Shown here: positions 36,061 to 48,376 of the stretch, one piece after another
Numbering within the stretch: position 1 is the stretch's first letter
How the letters are laid out: the number at the start of each line of letters is the position of its first letter
Source: Carettochelys insculpta
Lineage: Eukaryota; Chordata; Testudines; Carettochelyidae
Direction of reading: 5' to 3'
Length of the DNA: 64,000 nucleotides
NCBI RefSeq assembly: GCF_033958435.1
Contig: NC_134137.1
Coordinates: 62,326,001 to 62,390,000, forward strand
Notes under the pieces: model-generated
Told to the model about the DNA's origin: nothing
Seen by the model: the letters and a program-made list of their open reading frames with translations, nothing else
Database searches by the model: none
Position numbers and translations under genes: made by a program

Positions 36061-36830
36061 TGTCAACTGGACATTCAACCTCCCAAATTCCAACCCGCCC
36101 CAAAATGGCAGTGCAATTTGGAGCACCCCCATCCCTTATGTTGGAAATGCCTTTTGTAGCGGAGAGAGAAGACAAATCTTTTTTCCTGTCCTTTTCTATC
36201 TTTTTTCTTCTAACTTTGGACCCCTTCATGCAGGGAAGAGTGGATGGAGGGCCAGCTGAGAATAGACTGTGCACAGAAGCTGTATGATGGCCTGGGAAGC
36301 CAAGACTCTCCCTCCAGCAACATTTTTTTTCCAAAAATTTTCCTGTCTACTTTTTCTTCAAGATTTTTGTTTTCCCTTTGTTATTTTCAGGGATCTGATG
36401 CAGTTGCTGGGGGGAGGGGCAGGAGGAGAGTCAGTGGATAGCCAGCTGAGAAGACACACCTGATAATTTTTATAAAATCTGTCCTAAATCAGTTACAGAC
36501 ACACTTTTAAAAAGCAATTGCGTTATAGAGGAAAGATTCCTGTGCATTTGGTGATCTTTGTTGATGCACTAGTTTTCCTTCCTTCCACCTGGAAAAAAGG
36601 ATGTTCTCTTACTATGGGAAGAGAATGAGGGCAATGCAATGTGGCAAGATGTAGAAGACCAGCAGAAATACCCAGAATGCTATGGGGATGAGGGAACTGT
36701 GGGATAGGTTCCCACAATGCACAACTGCAACAGTCAATGTTTGCCGATTTTTGAGTGTGGCAGTAATAAGTTGACTGTGAGGAGCATGTAGGGAAGTGAG
36801 GATAGTCAAATTCAAATTTATGAAATCCAG

Positions 36831-37266
36831 GCTGTGTCTACACGTGCCCCAAACTTCGAAATGGCCATGCAAATGGCCATTTCGAAGTTTACTAATGAAG
36901 CGCTGAAATGTATATTCAGCGCTTCATTAGCACACGGGCGGCAGCCGCGCTTCGAAATTGACGCGCCTTGCCGCCGCGCGGCGCGTCCAGACGGGGCTCC
37001 TTTTTGAAAGGAAGCCACCTACTTCGAAGTCCCCTTTATTCCCATGAGCTCATGGGAATAAGGGGACTTCGAAGTAGGCAGCATCCTTTCGAAACGGAGC
37101 CCCGTCTGGACACGCCGCGCGGCGGCAAGGCGCGTCAATTTCGAAGCGCGGCTGCCGCCCGCGTGCTAATGAAGCGCTGAATATGCATTTCAGCGCTTCA
37201 TTAGTAAACTTCGAAATGGCCATTTGCATGGCCATTTCGAAGTTTGGGGCACATGTAGACACAGCC
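36831..37266. mobile_element. 436-bp nearly perfect palindromic foldback MITE
   Basis: The two halves meet at cccatgagctcatggg (37041-37056) and are reverse complements over their whole length, with only about a dozen differences. Each arm carries, from the outside, tgtctacac, cttcgaaatggccatgcaa, atgaagcgctgaaat, a CpG-rich block (cgccgcgcggcg) and ttcgaagtcccc. ccag stands on both sides (36827-36830, 37267-37270), a possible short target duplication. It lies in the right part of the outer element. The low divergence and retained CpGs suggest a recent insertion. Confidence 0.9.
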
Positions 37267-37992
37267 CCAGTGTTACAAAATTGATATTAGTAAATTCATA
37301 TTTCTCGCGGTGTAGACGTAGCTCCAGTAATACTTAATGAAAAGAGAACAAGAGTTACTGGAACTTTATAGAAGTGTTTATTGGAAATTTATATTTGTGT
37401 AAATCCTAAGAGATTAAAATGTGAATTCACCTGTTATCACCTGAAGAAAATTATTCTATTTGTGAATTGTCATTTCATTTTAAAGAATCTCTGAAAAATC
37501 AAGCATAGGTTAGAAATAGATTCCATTGGAGTCAGCTGAAATTGGGCTGTCATGGCAAGTGGAATTTGACTGAAGTTGTCGTGTTATGTTAGATGTTCTT
37601 TATTTCATTGTCAAAAAGAAAAGAGAGGCCAAAGAGGATTTATTTAATCATAGCTGTCCAGAAGGCTAAATGAAGACTTCAGGCTTGCAGGCTGATGAGT
37701 TACAAATGCAGCATGATTCAGACAATTTTCATCTTACTCTGTATTAGCCAGATTTTCTAAGGTACGGTACATTTTATCACCATACGCTGGCTGCTAAGGT
37801 GTTTTAGTGCCACGTTGGACTTCCATCGTATGGCATAGTCTGACTACTTTTCCCTCCCACTGTAACACTTTGTATAACATGTTGAATCTCTCACCTAATT
37901 CATAATCTTTTCAGTGCTGATTATCTGTTTGTAAATCACCATGCCCATCTGTGGTGCTGTCCATGTACAAAGAACAAGACCTGCAAAATGTC

Positions 37993-38215
37993 TAGCACAA
38001 GAGATCATAGAATCCTAGGGCTGGAAAGGACCTCAGGAGGTCATCGAGTCTAGCTCCCTGCCCCAAGCAGGACTAACCCCAACTAATTATCCCAGCCATC
38101 ACTGTGTCAAGCTGGGACTTAACCTCTAGGGATGGAGATTCCACTACCACCCTAGGTATTGCCTTCCAGTGCTTCACCACCCTCCTGGTGAAGTAGTTTT
38201 TATGCTTATAAGAAG
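37993..38215 (-). mobile_element. Antisense CR1 3' end
   Basis: It starts gatcatagaatcctagggct, then aaaggacctcaggaggtcat, ccctgccccaagcaggac and tattgccttccagtgcttca, the CR1 3' end in antisense with its ATTCTATG-type end first. Confidence 0.85.
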
Positions 38216-38804
38216 CACACAGGATCTTTTTGGAGGGATAAGGCAAGAATCGCTCGCCCACCCACCCACCCTCTGCTCTGATGTTGACAAGACAAGAAGA
38301 GGAACCCAACCTTGTGGTGGTGCACGCATCCTTTTATAGCTTTTAGTCCATAGTCCTGGTTCTGTCCCATTGCCCCACGTACAATGAGTCACCAGTCAAT
38401 GGCAGATGTGTTTGACCCTTTCCCAGTGCCCCAGGTTTCTGTATGACTCATCACCTACAGATGGGACTTAAATCTTCCTGTCTGAGTGGGTCACTGCTGT
38501 AGAGTCCAATTCTCATTGTTCTTCAGCCACCAAGTCTTTGCTGTCCAGACAGGCGGGCTCCAGAGGCTAACTCTAAGTATTCCCATTCACCCTTCCAGAT
38601 GCATCTCACGCACACCCATCCTCACACAGACAGAGCACAAGGTTTGCAGGCTAATATGGAAGAGCATATCCATCAAAACGGAGTCTTAAGTACCATATGG
38701 AGTTAGACACAAAGTGGTACGAAGCGCCTATTCGTAGATAAACAGGAAAATACAAAGATACATAGTAATGCCAAGGTTCTATTAAAATATACCTATCTAT
38801 TTAG

Positions 38805-38880
38805 GGTTGCTACAATCTAAAGTGCTACAGGATTGCTTTTTTGTTTTGTGAAGATACAGGATAACACAGCAACCTTTCTG
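38805..38880 (+). repeat. Penelope-type tail end
   Basis: The words caatctaaagtgctacagg and attgcttttttgttttgtg, then ataacacagcaacctttctg, parallel the end of the copy at 11778-12138. Confidence 0.5.
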
Positions 38881-38884
38881 TGGT

Positions 38885-38990
38885 AAGAGATGGTGCTGAG
38901 CAACCGTCAACTCCCACTAACTCAGTGGGACTTTGAAAGTCCTCAGAACCTAGTGAGGCAACAGGAACTGTAACATATGAAGAGGAAGCA
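38885..38990. repeat. Copy of the interspersed foldback repeat
   Basis: The text gtgctgagcaaccgtcaact, cccactaactcagtggga and tttgaaagtcctcagaacct has the same order as the copies near 32300 and 48720, with a short internal foldback around the cagtggga word. Confidence 0.5.
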
Positions 38991-39550
38991 TTATAAACAT
39001 GGCATGATTTCATTATGCTGCCGCATGCTGTGTTTGCAATGCCTTCATTTTGATCTTTCCACCTCCAAGGTATAGGGAATAATAAATGACAAGGAGAACA
39101 ACTGAAGTGAAACAAAATGGAAAATTGGCAAGTTTAGGTGCACACATGTAAACCCACTTAAAAATGTCACGCTCAACAACCAGACTTGCATCATCCTTCT
39201 CTGTCTTTCCAGGGACATATGTGCCACTCTGCTTGTATAACCCTATGTGCGTACAACAGCTCAGACAATCTGGTTACTAATGTTGTACGTGTGTGCTGTG
39301 TTTTGGCAGCAAATGCATAATCTTAAATAAGATGATGGCATAAGGTGAGAATCACAAGGACTCTTAAGCTCCTCTTTCTTTGGTGCATTCACATGCGCAT
39401 GCAAACATGGATTGGGTATTGCTAATCAGTGGTCAGTGTGGGCTAAGCTCTAATATTATAAAGAGGTGGCAGAGAGCTAGGCGCCAGTACAGGGAGACTG
39501 GGGGAAGGAAGAGCGCATATGTCTACATTAGTCTTTTCTTGTTCCCTTAG

Positions 39551-39616
39551 ATCTTTGAGGATTATGAAAAACTGCTTCATTCTGAGAATTATGTCACAAA
39601 GAGACAATCTTTAAAG
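39551..39616 (+). CDS. CAB39L: CAB39L exon, residues 209-230
   Basis: This is a 66-bp exon of 22 codons, phase 0 at both ends, reading IFEDYEKLLHSENYVTKRQS and LK. The acceptor is gttcccttag and the donor is gtaatg. The YEKLLHSENYVTKRQSLK text is a hallmark of MO25 proteins. Found by family match, since the exon is too short to be seen as an open frame. Confidence 0.95.
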
Positions 39617-40330
39617 GTAATGTAAAGTTCCAAAACACCTTTCCTTTAATAGTCATAATATGCTCAGAATATTACCCTGCCTGTCAGTGACCTTTATACC
39701 TTTTTTAAATTGTCAAAAAAAATTCTTTTTAATCTAGTGCTTGGGAAAATCAGGTGATATTGTCATGTCGCTGCCTTGGGGTTAGCATTGAAAAGTTCAA
39801 GTTCCTGAGTTCCCACGGCAAAGCCAGGAGTGATTTCTCTAAAATAAGTGTTTATCCTTTTTTCACTGTCCCTGAGTACTGAACAATGAAGGGAATGAGT
39901 TTGGCAGGTGCATTTTGGTTCCCATTTATCCATGGCACTGTAGCACCAAGCAGTTGGGTCTAATCTGCAGTCGTCTCCTGACTAGAACAGGAGAGCGTGG
40001 TGCATGTAGAGCTAGAGGGGAATTAGCAGACCAGTGTGGTATGGTTATACTTGGTTTTGTTTTATCTGGCTCAAGACAACCGTGACTATATGCATTAAAC
40101 TGATCTCCATCTCTGCAACATTTGGATGATCTGTTCTGTCGGGAAATTCTCACATGAACAGCAAATTCGCCTCAGTTGTTTTAAAGGTCCTCCATTTTTG
40201 AAGCCACAGCTATCTGAGATAAGACTATGTTGAAACCTGTGGGGGTGAAGATAAAAGTGTGGTGCTTTCATCTGAATCGTAAATTCTGTGGTGAGTCACA
40301 AAGCCTTCACTTTTGTATATGTTCCCATAG

Positions 40331-40474
40331 CTGCTGGGTGAACTGATTCTGGACCGGCACAACTTTGCCATCATGACAAAATACATCAGCAAGCCAGAGA
40401 ACCTAAAGCTAATGATGAATCTGCTGCGAGATAAAAGCCCCAACATTCAGTTTGAGGCATTCCATGTGTTCAAG
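40331..40474 (+). CDS. CAB39L: CAB39L exon, residues 231-278
   Basis: This exon is 144 bp, 48 codons, phase 0. It reads [40 protein letters not shown] and FEAFHVFK. The acceptor is gttcccatag and the donor is gtaact. This near-invariant block of the MO25 family forms late helical repeats of the scaffold. SPNIQ and [11 protein letters not shown] favour CAB39L over CAB39 (from memory). Confidence 0.97.
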
Positions 40475-41752
40475 GTAACTCAGTGTGGCCTTCGGAGGGG
40501 AAGGAACATCTTTCACTATGGGAGGGAGGAGAACTTAGACAAGTGCGGGCTCTTACAAACCTTTTCAAACGTTTGGAACTGTTTTACTGGTCAGTTTCTC
40601 CCTGACCACCAGTCATCGTCACTTGTTTGCCCTCTCTAGGTGATGTCTAAGGCAGGATTGTTTCCTCGTGAGCTGAGGGGGCTGTTACAGGAATGTGTTA
40701 TTACTGAGAGGTGACAGATCAATTGCTGCAAGCTAACCGCTTGCTTCAGTCCGTGATTCCCCTCAACCTCCTGAGAGCACGTCGTGACAGACGGATATCA
40801 CGTTGGCTCTCTGGGCGAGACAGAAGCAAGTGGGGAGCTCTTATGTCAGAGGTTTGCCGTTGAGAAGTTTGAGATGGGCATATGCTTAGTCCTCCCGTTT
40901 CTGGCTCTGTTTTGAACTGATCACTAACACAGCCGTACAGAATTGTCATAAAAATATGATCCGTACATGCACATGCTTTCTTTTGTCATGATTTTGATTA
41001 TTTTTTAAAATTTTATTTCTCCATCAAGAAAGCTTTTTGCCCCAAGCAAGAAGATGACTAGAATTATTATTATGCAGACTGACCTGTAATTCAAAATTAA
41101 CTCATGAATATGTGAGGATGAACTTCCACAGTCTGAACAGAATAATCTGCAGAGATGAGGGATAAAGCCCCGGGGGGTGGGAGGAAGGCCTTTTCTGGAG
41201 GATGTTTATAAAACTGGCAGCGCTGCGCAAATGGCAAGTGTCAAAAATTACATGACCCTTGATTCAATAAGGCTTTTCTGGGCTTTTTGATTCTGCTGCT
41301 TCTGTTGTGCAAAAAAAAATCTGTCAGAAGGCATTCGCATCTCCAGCAAGTGGCTTGAAAGCTGGTATGGTTGCTCCATACAATCTTTATTTTATGAAGA
41401 GTAGTCACAGGGCTTCCCACAATATTTACCAGCATAATAAGCCTCAGTGGTGCATTTAATTGCATAAGCCTCATTGATGTATTCTTGACATTCAAACTAC
41501 AGTGAGCAGCTTCTGCTCTCACTCCTTATCGTGAGGTATGCAACTCCAAGATAAGCTGGAGAGAGTAAATCCCAAATACTTGCCATCTTTAAGACATCAA
41601 TTGTCAGGAGAAGGAAGGGGGGAAAAAAAAAAAAGGATTGGTCTCGGCTGGCTACTTTTTCATATTTACCAGCAGTCACGTTCTTGTGCATGGAACGTCT
41701 ATGCACAAAGCGCAGTGCCTGGATTAATTCCTAAGAGCACTACTACGTATCG

Positions 41753-42671
41753 CAGGGGTGGAAGCCTTTTTTGGGTCGGGGGCCACTGACCCACCTGAAA
41801 AATCATTTGATGGTCACACACAAGTGAGAAGCAAAAGGGGTGGAAAAAGCCACCCCTCTCTGATGTGGCTCCCAGTTGAAACACCTCACTTCCCTAATGC
41901 TCCAGCCCCATGGGGGTGGGTGGCTGGGTAGGGGGAGAACCAAGGTTCAGGGCTTCCCCCAGCCAGATTAACTCTTCTGGGAACCCAGGGCTAATAGATG
42001 GGCTCTAGGTGAGGGTAAAAAAGAGAGGTTCAGTGTGCAGGAGGGGTCTGGGAGGGGCTGTGCAGGACGTGCACAGTCTGGGTGGGATGAGGGGTGCGGG
42101 GACGGAGGGAGGGAGGGCTGTGCATGGGAGTGTGTGTGTGCAGGAGCAGGCTTGGGATGGAGAGGACCTGAGTGGGAGAGGGGTTGCAGGAGGAGGCTGG
42201 GGATGCGGAGGTGGGGGAGCAGGCTGGGCGTGGGGCATGCTTACTCGGCACAGCTCCCCAGGAGCACACGTGCCTCCATGCCCGCCTACCTGCTCCCAGC
42301 ACTGCCCCCTACCAATCCCAGTGGCCTTGATTCTGGCCAGTGTTTGTAGCAGGGGAGAAGCCTCCAGGTGAGCAGTTCCCTGCACTGCAGTGAGGGAGCG
42401 GGCACAGCAGCATACAGAGCCACTTCCTCTCCCCACCAGGCAGAGCCCCCAGGATGGATCCAGCCCCGGCTTGCCTGGCTCTTGGCTCTCCCTCTACCAC
42501 ACCCACAGCCGGGAGCCAGTGATCATACTTAAGCCTCATGGGGGGCCGTGGGCCTGGAGTACCAGTGCGGGCTCCCTGCTGCAGTGGGGGGCCAAGCTCC
42601 AAGCCATTCTGATCGGATCCAGGCAAGCTGCAGCTGGATCCCACCTGTGGGCCATAAGTTTCCCACCCCAG
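41753..42671. mobile_element. GC-rich hAT-like non-autonomous element
   Basis: It begins caggggtggaagccttttt and ends ccataagtttcccacccca, imperfect terminal inverted repeats of the CAGGGGTGG class. The middle is purine-rich on one strand (gggagggagggctgtgcatg) and has tgcctgctcccagcactg text, as in other reptile hAT copies. No matching 8-bp duplication was found, so the edges are approximate. The many frames on both strands (42005-42770) come from base composition. Confidence 0.65.
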
Positions 42672-45529
42672 ATCTGTTGCTTCAGATCCCTCTTCAGCAC
42701 CCAGACCGGTTCTGCTGGGCAGTTAAGAGAAGTTGATTTTATTTTGGCTGAAGTAGAAATGAGATGACCTGGAGAAATCTGTAATCATCCAGCTAAGTTG
42801 TAGCTGTCTAGGTAACCATGCGATATTGTTACTGTCACCCCAGTGTCCATCTTCCTTTCGTTGCTCACATCGGCATATCCCGTTCGTAGGTTGTTCAGTG
42901 CACAGGTTGTCTCTACCCATGTACCGTGTGCAGCACCAAACACAATAGGGCCCTGATCCTGAGTGGGATTTTTGGCACCATGTAAAACAATAGTAAAGGA
43001 TAATGCACCCCACAGTGATGTCACTGGGCCAAATTCTTCCCTCAGTTACATGAATCCAACTCCCACCAGATTCGTCCCTTTTTACCATAATGGCTGATGG
43101 CAGCAGTTAGACGTGAATGAAATATGCTTAATATTTTTTCCCATGGGAGTTGTACCATGTAATTCAGAGCGGAATCTCACCCAGTGGAAGTTGCACAAAG
43201 AGCAGAATGTAACCCACAGTTACCGCAAAAGCTCCCTCTCTAGTCTGCAGCAAGGCTCTCCCTGGGTTATTGTACCTCCTTGTTCCACATGACTGGAATG
43301 ACTATAGAATATGCATGAGAGAAGGACCCTGAGCATTTTGTCCTGGGAATTTATTAACAAAGGAAAAATCTGCTGATGGCTGGGGGGGAGAACCAATCAA
43401 GGAAATCTCTAAGTGTGGAAGTGGATGTGCGCTTCGTGGAAAATCAACTCCTGCCTTGTGCCAGTTCCCTTTCTGGCCGGTGAAAGGCAGTGATTTGCCT
43501 TGCTGCTCTAGGGTGGAGAGTTTCAGGCCTTATTCTCCTGCTGGTTGTTCTAGCTTTTATGCTGGTGTAATGGAGGACATGGAGTCAGGGTCCCAGTCTG
43601 TTTCACAACACTTAAAACTGTGCCTGAAAGTATCCAGTTAGTCCTGTATTAAATTACCACAGACTGCCAATACTGACTTGAAATAGAGGTTTGCCAAGTG
43701 GCTGATACTTAGTGCTGACTGCAAGCTGCCAAAAGATCTGAGTTTAAATTACCTGACTTGGATGTTTTTGCAGCTAGGCGCATTTGAAATGGCGGTGGGG
43801 GGAGTGCTTATTTTGTAAGTATCCAAATTCCGGCTCTCCCATGCCCCAGCTGACCCTGAAGAAGGCATATGACTCTCAGCTCTTTGAGGCAGTCTGATTA
43901 TTGAGGGCTTGAGGTTGCAATATTTTAACTGGAACCATGAGCATCTACAATTCTAACTATTTTAGGGTATATTTTGATGGCAATTAAAAATGCAGTTTAA
44001 CTCTTCAAGTGCTGACAACAGTTTTACTCATCCAGAGCATTCTACCCAGAGGTACTGAAGATAAGAAGTAAGTTTTCGTTTTCAGTACTTCCTTGTGTAT
44101 AACTGGTCCTTCACTGATATGACCTCCTCATACCTGCTCCCACCCTTACGCCTGCTTTTGCAAAATGAAACTTAACTTCCACCATACACACCCAGTCGCC
44201 TGCTCATGGCCACCTGAAAGCCTTGCATTTAGATAGTCCCCCAGGAAATTAGCATGTATCTTAAGCACCTTCCTACCCGTGCAGCTTTCCCCCCCGCCCT
44301 CGATTCCAGCAGGGGAAGCAGTATCTAGTTTGAAGTCTGAACAATAAAAGGGTCTTTCTGAATACTCACATTTTCTTCTAGCAGATATATTCACTACCAT
44401 TATTGGTCCATCCTCATACATGATTTCTGCTTTTTGTTCACTTACCAGCAATCTGAAGTCAAGCACTCGGCTATATATTGCACACAACACACATGAACAT
44501 ATAGGATAGTAGCAGCGGCTCTTGGCTATCCTATTAAACAATGAGATTATTTTGTGAGCTCATCCCTCAGTGGTGGTTTAGTGTAACATTCTTCTGCAGT
44601 AGATGTAGTAAGTTTTTTATTATTTAAATCTAAAAATAGAATGAGTTAGTGTTTTGACCTTAGCTTCATATTTCCCTTCTCTTTCATGCCCATCACAAAG
44701 CTGTCTCCTGCTGCTCACTCTGCAAACAGTTCTGCAGAACTTGACAATACGGATGGTTTCAGCTCAGCATGGGGCAGAAACCACATTTGTGTTGCAATAC
44801 CCACTGTTACTTCTGAGCTCTATAGACCTGATTGTTCTTCAGTCTGGGGGAGAATATTGCAGATGTAACTTTGTGAGCATTCATGCATTTCCAGCTAGGG
44901 AGTAATCCTCCTGCAATGCATGTAGGAAAGTCATGGGACTGGTGTCGCCTGTGGTGTAGATGGGTCAATTGGCCTGTTCACGTATGAAGTTAGGCATGCT
45001 GGATTTGGTCGATAATCTCTAGCCTTTTGAAAGTAGGTCAGAGGTTGCCATGAATTATTCTCATCAAGATCCTGACACATTGAGTAGGCCTGGCCTCCAA
45101 GCTTTAAAAAAAAAAAAATAGCATGTCCAAAAGATTCTTACTGACCACACCATGAGACATTGAAAATCAGACCATTTTAGTCTCTTCATTGATAGTGCAG
45201 CACTGGAATTGTGAGAATCAAGATCAAGCACTTTCTGAAGTGGCTTGCAAGAATATGGAATGCACAGTGTATCCATTTTGATGGATAACGCTGATTAATA
45301 CCAGCCAGCTAGAGGACAACAGTTCCTTTTCATGGCACCTTTTGAGTTCTGACATTTTGTTTTCATTCCATGTTGGAATGAAAACAAAACTTGTCAAACA
45401 TTTTTACAAAGTGGAGCTGTCTTAAAGGGTAGCATTAGCAGGAGACCTTTTTTAAAAAGTAAACCACATCCTGGATCTAGCCTCAAGCTTTAAGGGCTCT
45501 TCGTTGTGGACATGTATAAAATTTCTTTG

Positions 45530-45760
45530 TAGTATAGATCAAACCTTTCTAGTCCAGCACCCTGGGTACTGACCAGTGCCAAACCAGAGAATGTGCTGAA
45601 GCATAGGAGGTCAACATTGTCTAGCAGCATTACCCACACTTTCACTGCTTACTGTGCTCATAGAAGACATTTAGGGTAAATTGGAGGAAAACAATGGCAC
45701 TGAGAGCCAGGACTGGTGGCTGTAAACAGAACTTCTGAAAATGCCAGATATTGCAAGTAT
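45530..45760. repeat. Interspersed repeat fragment
   Basis: The text ctagtccagcaccctgggta, gccaaaccagagaatgtgct and tgtctagcagcattacccac reads like a widespread reptile interspersed repeat. A phrase of the same kind occurs at 13090-13145. The class was not determined. Confidence 0.4.
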
Positions 45761-47401
45761 ATTTGTATTGTGCTCTCACAGACAATTCTTTAATTATCTA
45801 AACTGGGGAAAGAGCATACAATTTGTATGAGAGGGTTATTTGTAATGAAAGGTATGTTGGTTTTTAATTGTCAAAGCAGAGGCTGAACAAACTAGCTGTA
45901 CACCTCTCAGCACACTCACAGGGGCTCTGAGCTGACTACCTCTCGGATCACAGAAGGTATTCCTAATAACCGAGGCTTCTTTTTGAGAACTTGAAGCATC
46001 TGGGAAGGAGGTTGCCATTTAGAATGGTTGCTCTAAAGGGGTGATGGTGAACTCTTGCACTAAGCCAGTTGCCATTGCTTGTAAACATCTAGAGGTCACC
46101 AGGAATTAAAAGAGCAAAATGACTACAAAACTTCCAAACAAAGGGCCCAATGGTTGAAAATTGGCCTACTGTGGATGCAAATCACCTTCGCAAGGGCTGG
46201 GACGTAGACTGGGCTTACAGCTGCTTGGGCATCAGTACAGGCTTCAGTTCCTCCTTGTTGTTGCACCTACTTTTGAAGGATGAAACAGATGTAAGCAGGA
46301 AACGCCTGAAGAGCCAAACTAGCGAGGAGTCAAGAGGCGTGTGTCTAGAGTGAGGGAGTGCTACAAAGGAAAGAGCTCAGACTTTCACCTGAGCATGATA
46401 CATACGCAGTTCACTACCCTCCCAGTGGCTTGGACTTGGTGCTTGTGGAAGTGGGGTATGCTATCCCTCTGCTCTGCCTCACTACTGTGTCATTGCAAGC
46501 TGAGCAATCAGGTTGACATATAGGTGGATCTTGCTGTTATAAACTTGCACTCTCACAGTGCTCACTGGAATGGGTGAGGGAGGGCAAAGTGGCAGATGTG
46601 ACCTGTGTTCACAAACCAGCACAAAGCGGCATGGACTAATTTTAGCCCATTTCAGTTTAATATGGAAATTGTATGACCAATGCTAGCCTTGCCTGTTCTC
46701 TCAGTAATTGTGATTGGAGACATTTCATGTGTAGGGCTGAATGTGTGGAGGGATCAGGGATTTATAGCCAACTTTCAACACTAGGCTTTTCAACTGCACC
46801 CTTTATCAATGGAAAAAAAAACAGATTAAGGAAGAGTGATAACAAGGTCAAGGGTCACTTCACTTCCATCTGCTAATGAGCAAGATCATGTGACACTAGG
46901 AGAAAGGGATAGATTTTCTTACTAGTGCTGGCCTCAGTGCCACTAATGGCCAAGAAGCTGTTGGCTCTTCCCAGCTAATGTGTGGCTACTGCAATCTGTT
47001 CCTAGGGCCTTTTTGCAGCTCCTAAGGCATTGGTGCTTGCAGCAATGGAAGGGTCATGGCTAGACTTCATGGCATGGGCACTTAATCCCCAGCTGGCAGG
47101 TAACCATGGGAGCTGTAGTCAGCTGTCTTACTTTAAACTAGGATCTTAGGGGCAACTATAAAGTACACTAGGCCTGAGGTCAGTGTAGAACTGGCCACAA
47201 GATCGGGTAGCTACAACCAACAGTTATGCAGCCTCTTTCCTCTCCCCCTCACTGGGTACCACACTCAGTGAATACAGGGCAGGTACCAGAAAAACTGGCC
47301 TTCAGCATTCAGTTGACTCAAAGAATAATGTAGGGCAGTGGCATGACTCTGATTGTTCGTCCTTTTCTTTCTGTCTGTCTGTGGTTGTGTTTGCATGTTA
47401 G

Positions 47402-47581
47402 GTATTCGTGGCCAGTCCAAACAAAACACAGCCGATCGTGGAAATTCTATTGAAGAACCAACCCAAGCTCATTGAGTTTCTGAGCAATTTCCAGAAGGAG
47501 AGGACGGATGATGAGCAGTTCACCGACGAGAAGAACTACTTGATTAAACAGATCCGAGACTTGAAAAAACCTACATCATGA
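47402..47581 (+). CDS. CAB39L: CAB39L last coding exon, residues 279-337 and stop
   Basis: This exon is 180 bp: 59 codons and TGA at 47579-47581. It reads [40 protein letters not shown], then [19 protein letters not shown]. The acceptor is tgcatgttag. The end is the usual C-terminus of CAB39L, and with the earlier exons it gives 300 residues, exactly what is needed for a 337-residue protein after a 37-residue first coding exon. No frame break is present, so the gene looks functional. Confidence 0.97.
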   Translation, partial: VFVASPNKTQPIVEILLKNQPKLIEFLSNFQKERTDDEQFTDEKNYLIKQIRDLKKPTS

Positions 47582-48155
47582 AGAGCTCCCTTCGTTTCCC
47601 ATCATTGGCATTAGATCATAACGTGTTCAGTTCCTCCCCCATATCATTTAAAAACGCAACAGCACTTCAGAAGTGCCTGGTTTAGTTTTTTTCATTCTTC
47701 ACATAGATGTCAGGAATATAAACGTCTTACATGGAAACTTAAAAAAAAAAAAAAAAAAAAGTCTAGAATAATATATTCTTTCTAATCAGGTCTGTGATTA
47801 TTTATGTCAGTTAAGGCACTCTGTATTAGAAGCTGGTAACGCAGATTTTCATCTGTGCGCTCAAGAGGGAAGGAACCTTTATCTTCACTTATCAGCAACC
47901 TTGAGCTCTCAGTAAGTGTGCCAAGTAGGAGCTTTGACTGTATTTCTCTCTTTTGCACTTCTGCATTTTTTTTTTTTTTAGTCCTGCATGCACAGGAGAC
48001 CTGTGAGAGGGTGCTGGATGACTGACGTTTCAGAACTTACGTAGTGGATTTGTTAGGTAAAGCAGTGAGAAGTAGATTTTTAAAAATAAGGCTCACGTGT
48101 TCACATTAGTTTTAGGCTCACTCATTGCTGCAGTCTTTTAGATTTCACTCAAGCT

Positions 48156-48295
48156 CAGGGGTCTCCCGCAAGTTTGGCCAATGGTACCTGGGAAGCAGGC
48201 TGAGACTGGGTGGGCAGCCAGCACCCACTGCCTCCCATTTTGCAGCCTGGGTTGCCCCAAGCCCTGACCTTGTGATAAAACTGGGGACACCCTTG
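48156..48295. mobile_element. Small worn hAT-like element in the 3' UTR
   Basis: The ends caggggtctcccgcaa and ggggacacccttg are roughly inverted. The flanks ctcaagct and ctccactg match only in part. Low confidence. Confidence 0.35.
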
Positions 48296-48370
48296 CTCCA
48301 CTGGGAATGAGATCATGTACTGCTTAGCTCCCTTTCAGAAGTGCATCCTGGCTAAGCGCAGAGAGGCATC

Positions 48371-48376
48371 AATAAA
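48371..48376 (+). terminator. CAB39L: Candidate proximal poly(A) signal AATAAA
   Basis: AATAAA lies about 790 bp after the stop codon, with tgttcctgctt downstream. It may give a shorter transcript. Confidence 0.45.

Larger units (their letters stand above)
34129..37325. mobile_element. Non-autonomous DNA element carrying two nested insertions
   Basis: The left end (ggctactgctccactgtgag, ataaatttgaattt) and the complement of the right end (agctacgtctacaccgcgag, aaatatgaattt) match as imperfect terminal inverted repeats. The body has cccacagtgctccgctctgg on the left and the opposite-facing ggaactgtgggatag text on the right. It also has a GC-rich middle with quasi-tandem units. Two other elements sit inside it (34394-35078 and 36831-37266). 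Without them it is about 2.1 kb. No transposase frame was seen. The family is not assigned; hAT or Harbinger type is possible. Confidence 0.7.
33467..39550 (+). other. CAB39L: CAB39L intron (6.1 kb)
   Basis: The donor is gtaagt and the acceptor is gttcccttag. More than half is transposon: the nested complex at 34129-37325 and CR1, Penelope and foldback pieces at 38.0-39.0 kb. 33467-34128 and 37326-37990 show no gene. Confidence 0.85.
40475..47401 (+). other. CAB39L: CAB39L last intron (6.9 kb)
   Basis: The donor is gtaact and the acceptor is tgcatgttag. It carries a GC-rich hAT-like element (41753-42671) and an interspersed fragment at 45530-45760. 40475-41752, 42672-45529 and 45761-47401 show no gene and only short chance frames. 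Confidence 0.85.

Noticed and set aside
42005..42770. Many overlapping frames on both strands
   Set aside because: They come from a GC-rich hAT-like element with few stop codons. No domain and no consistent frame.
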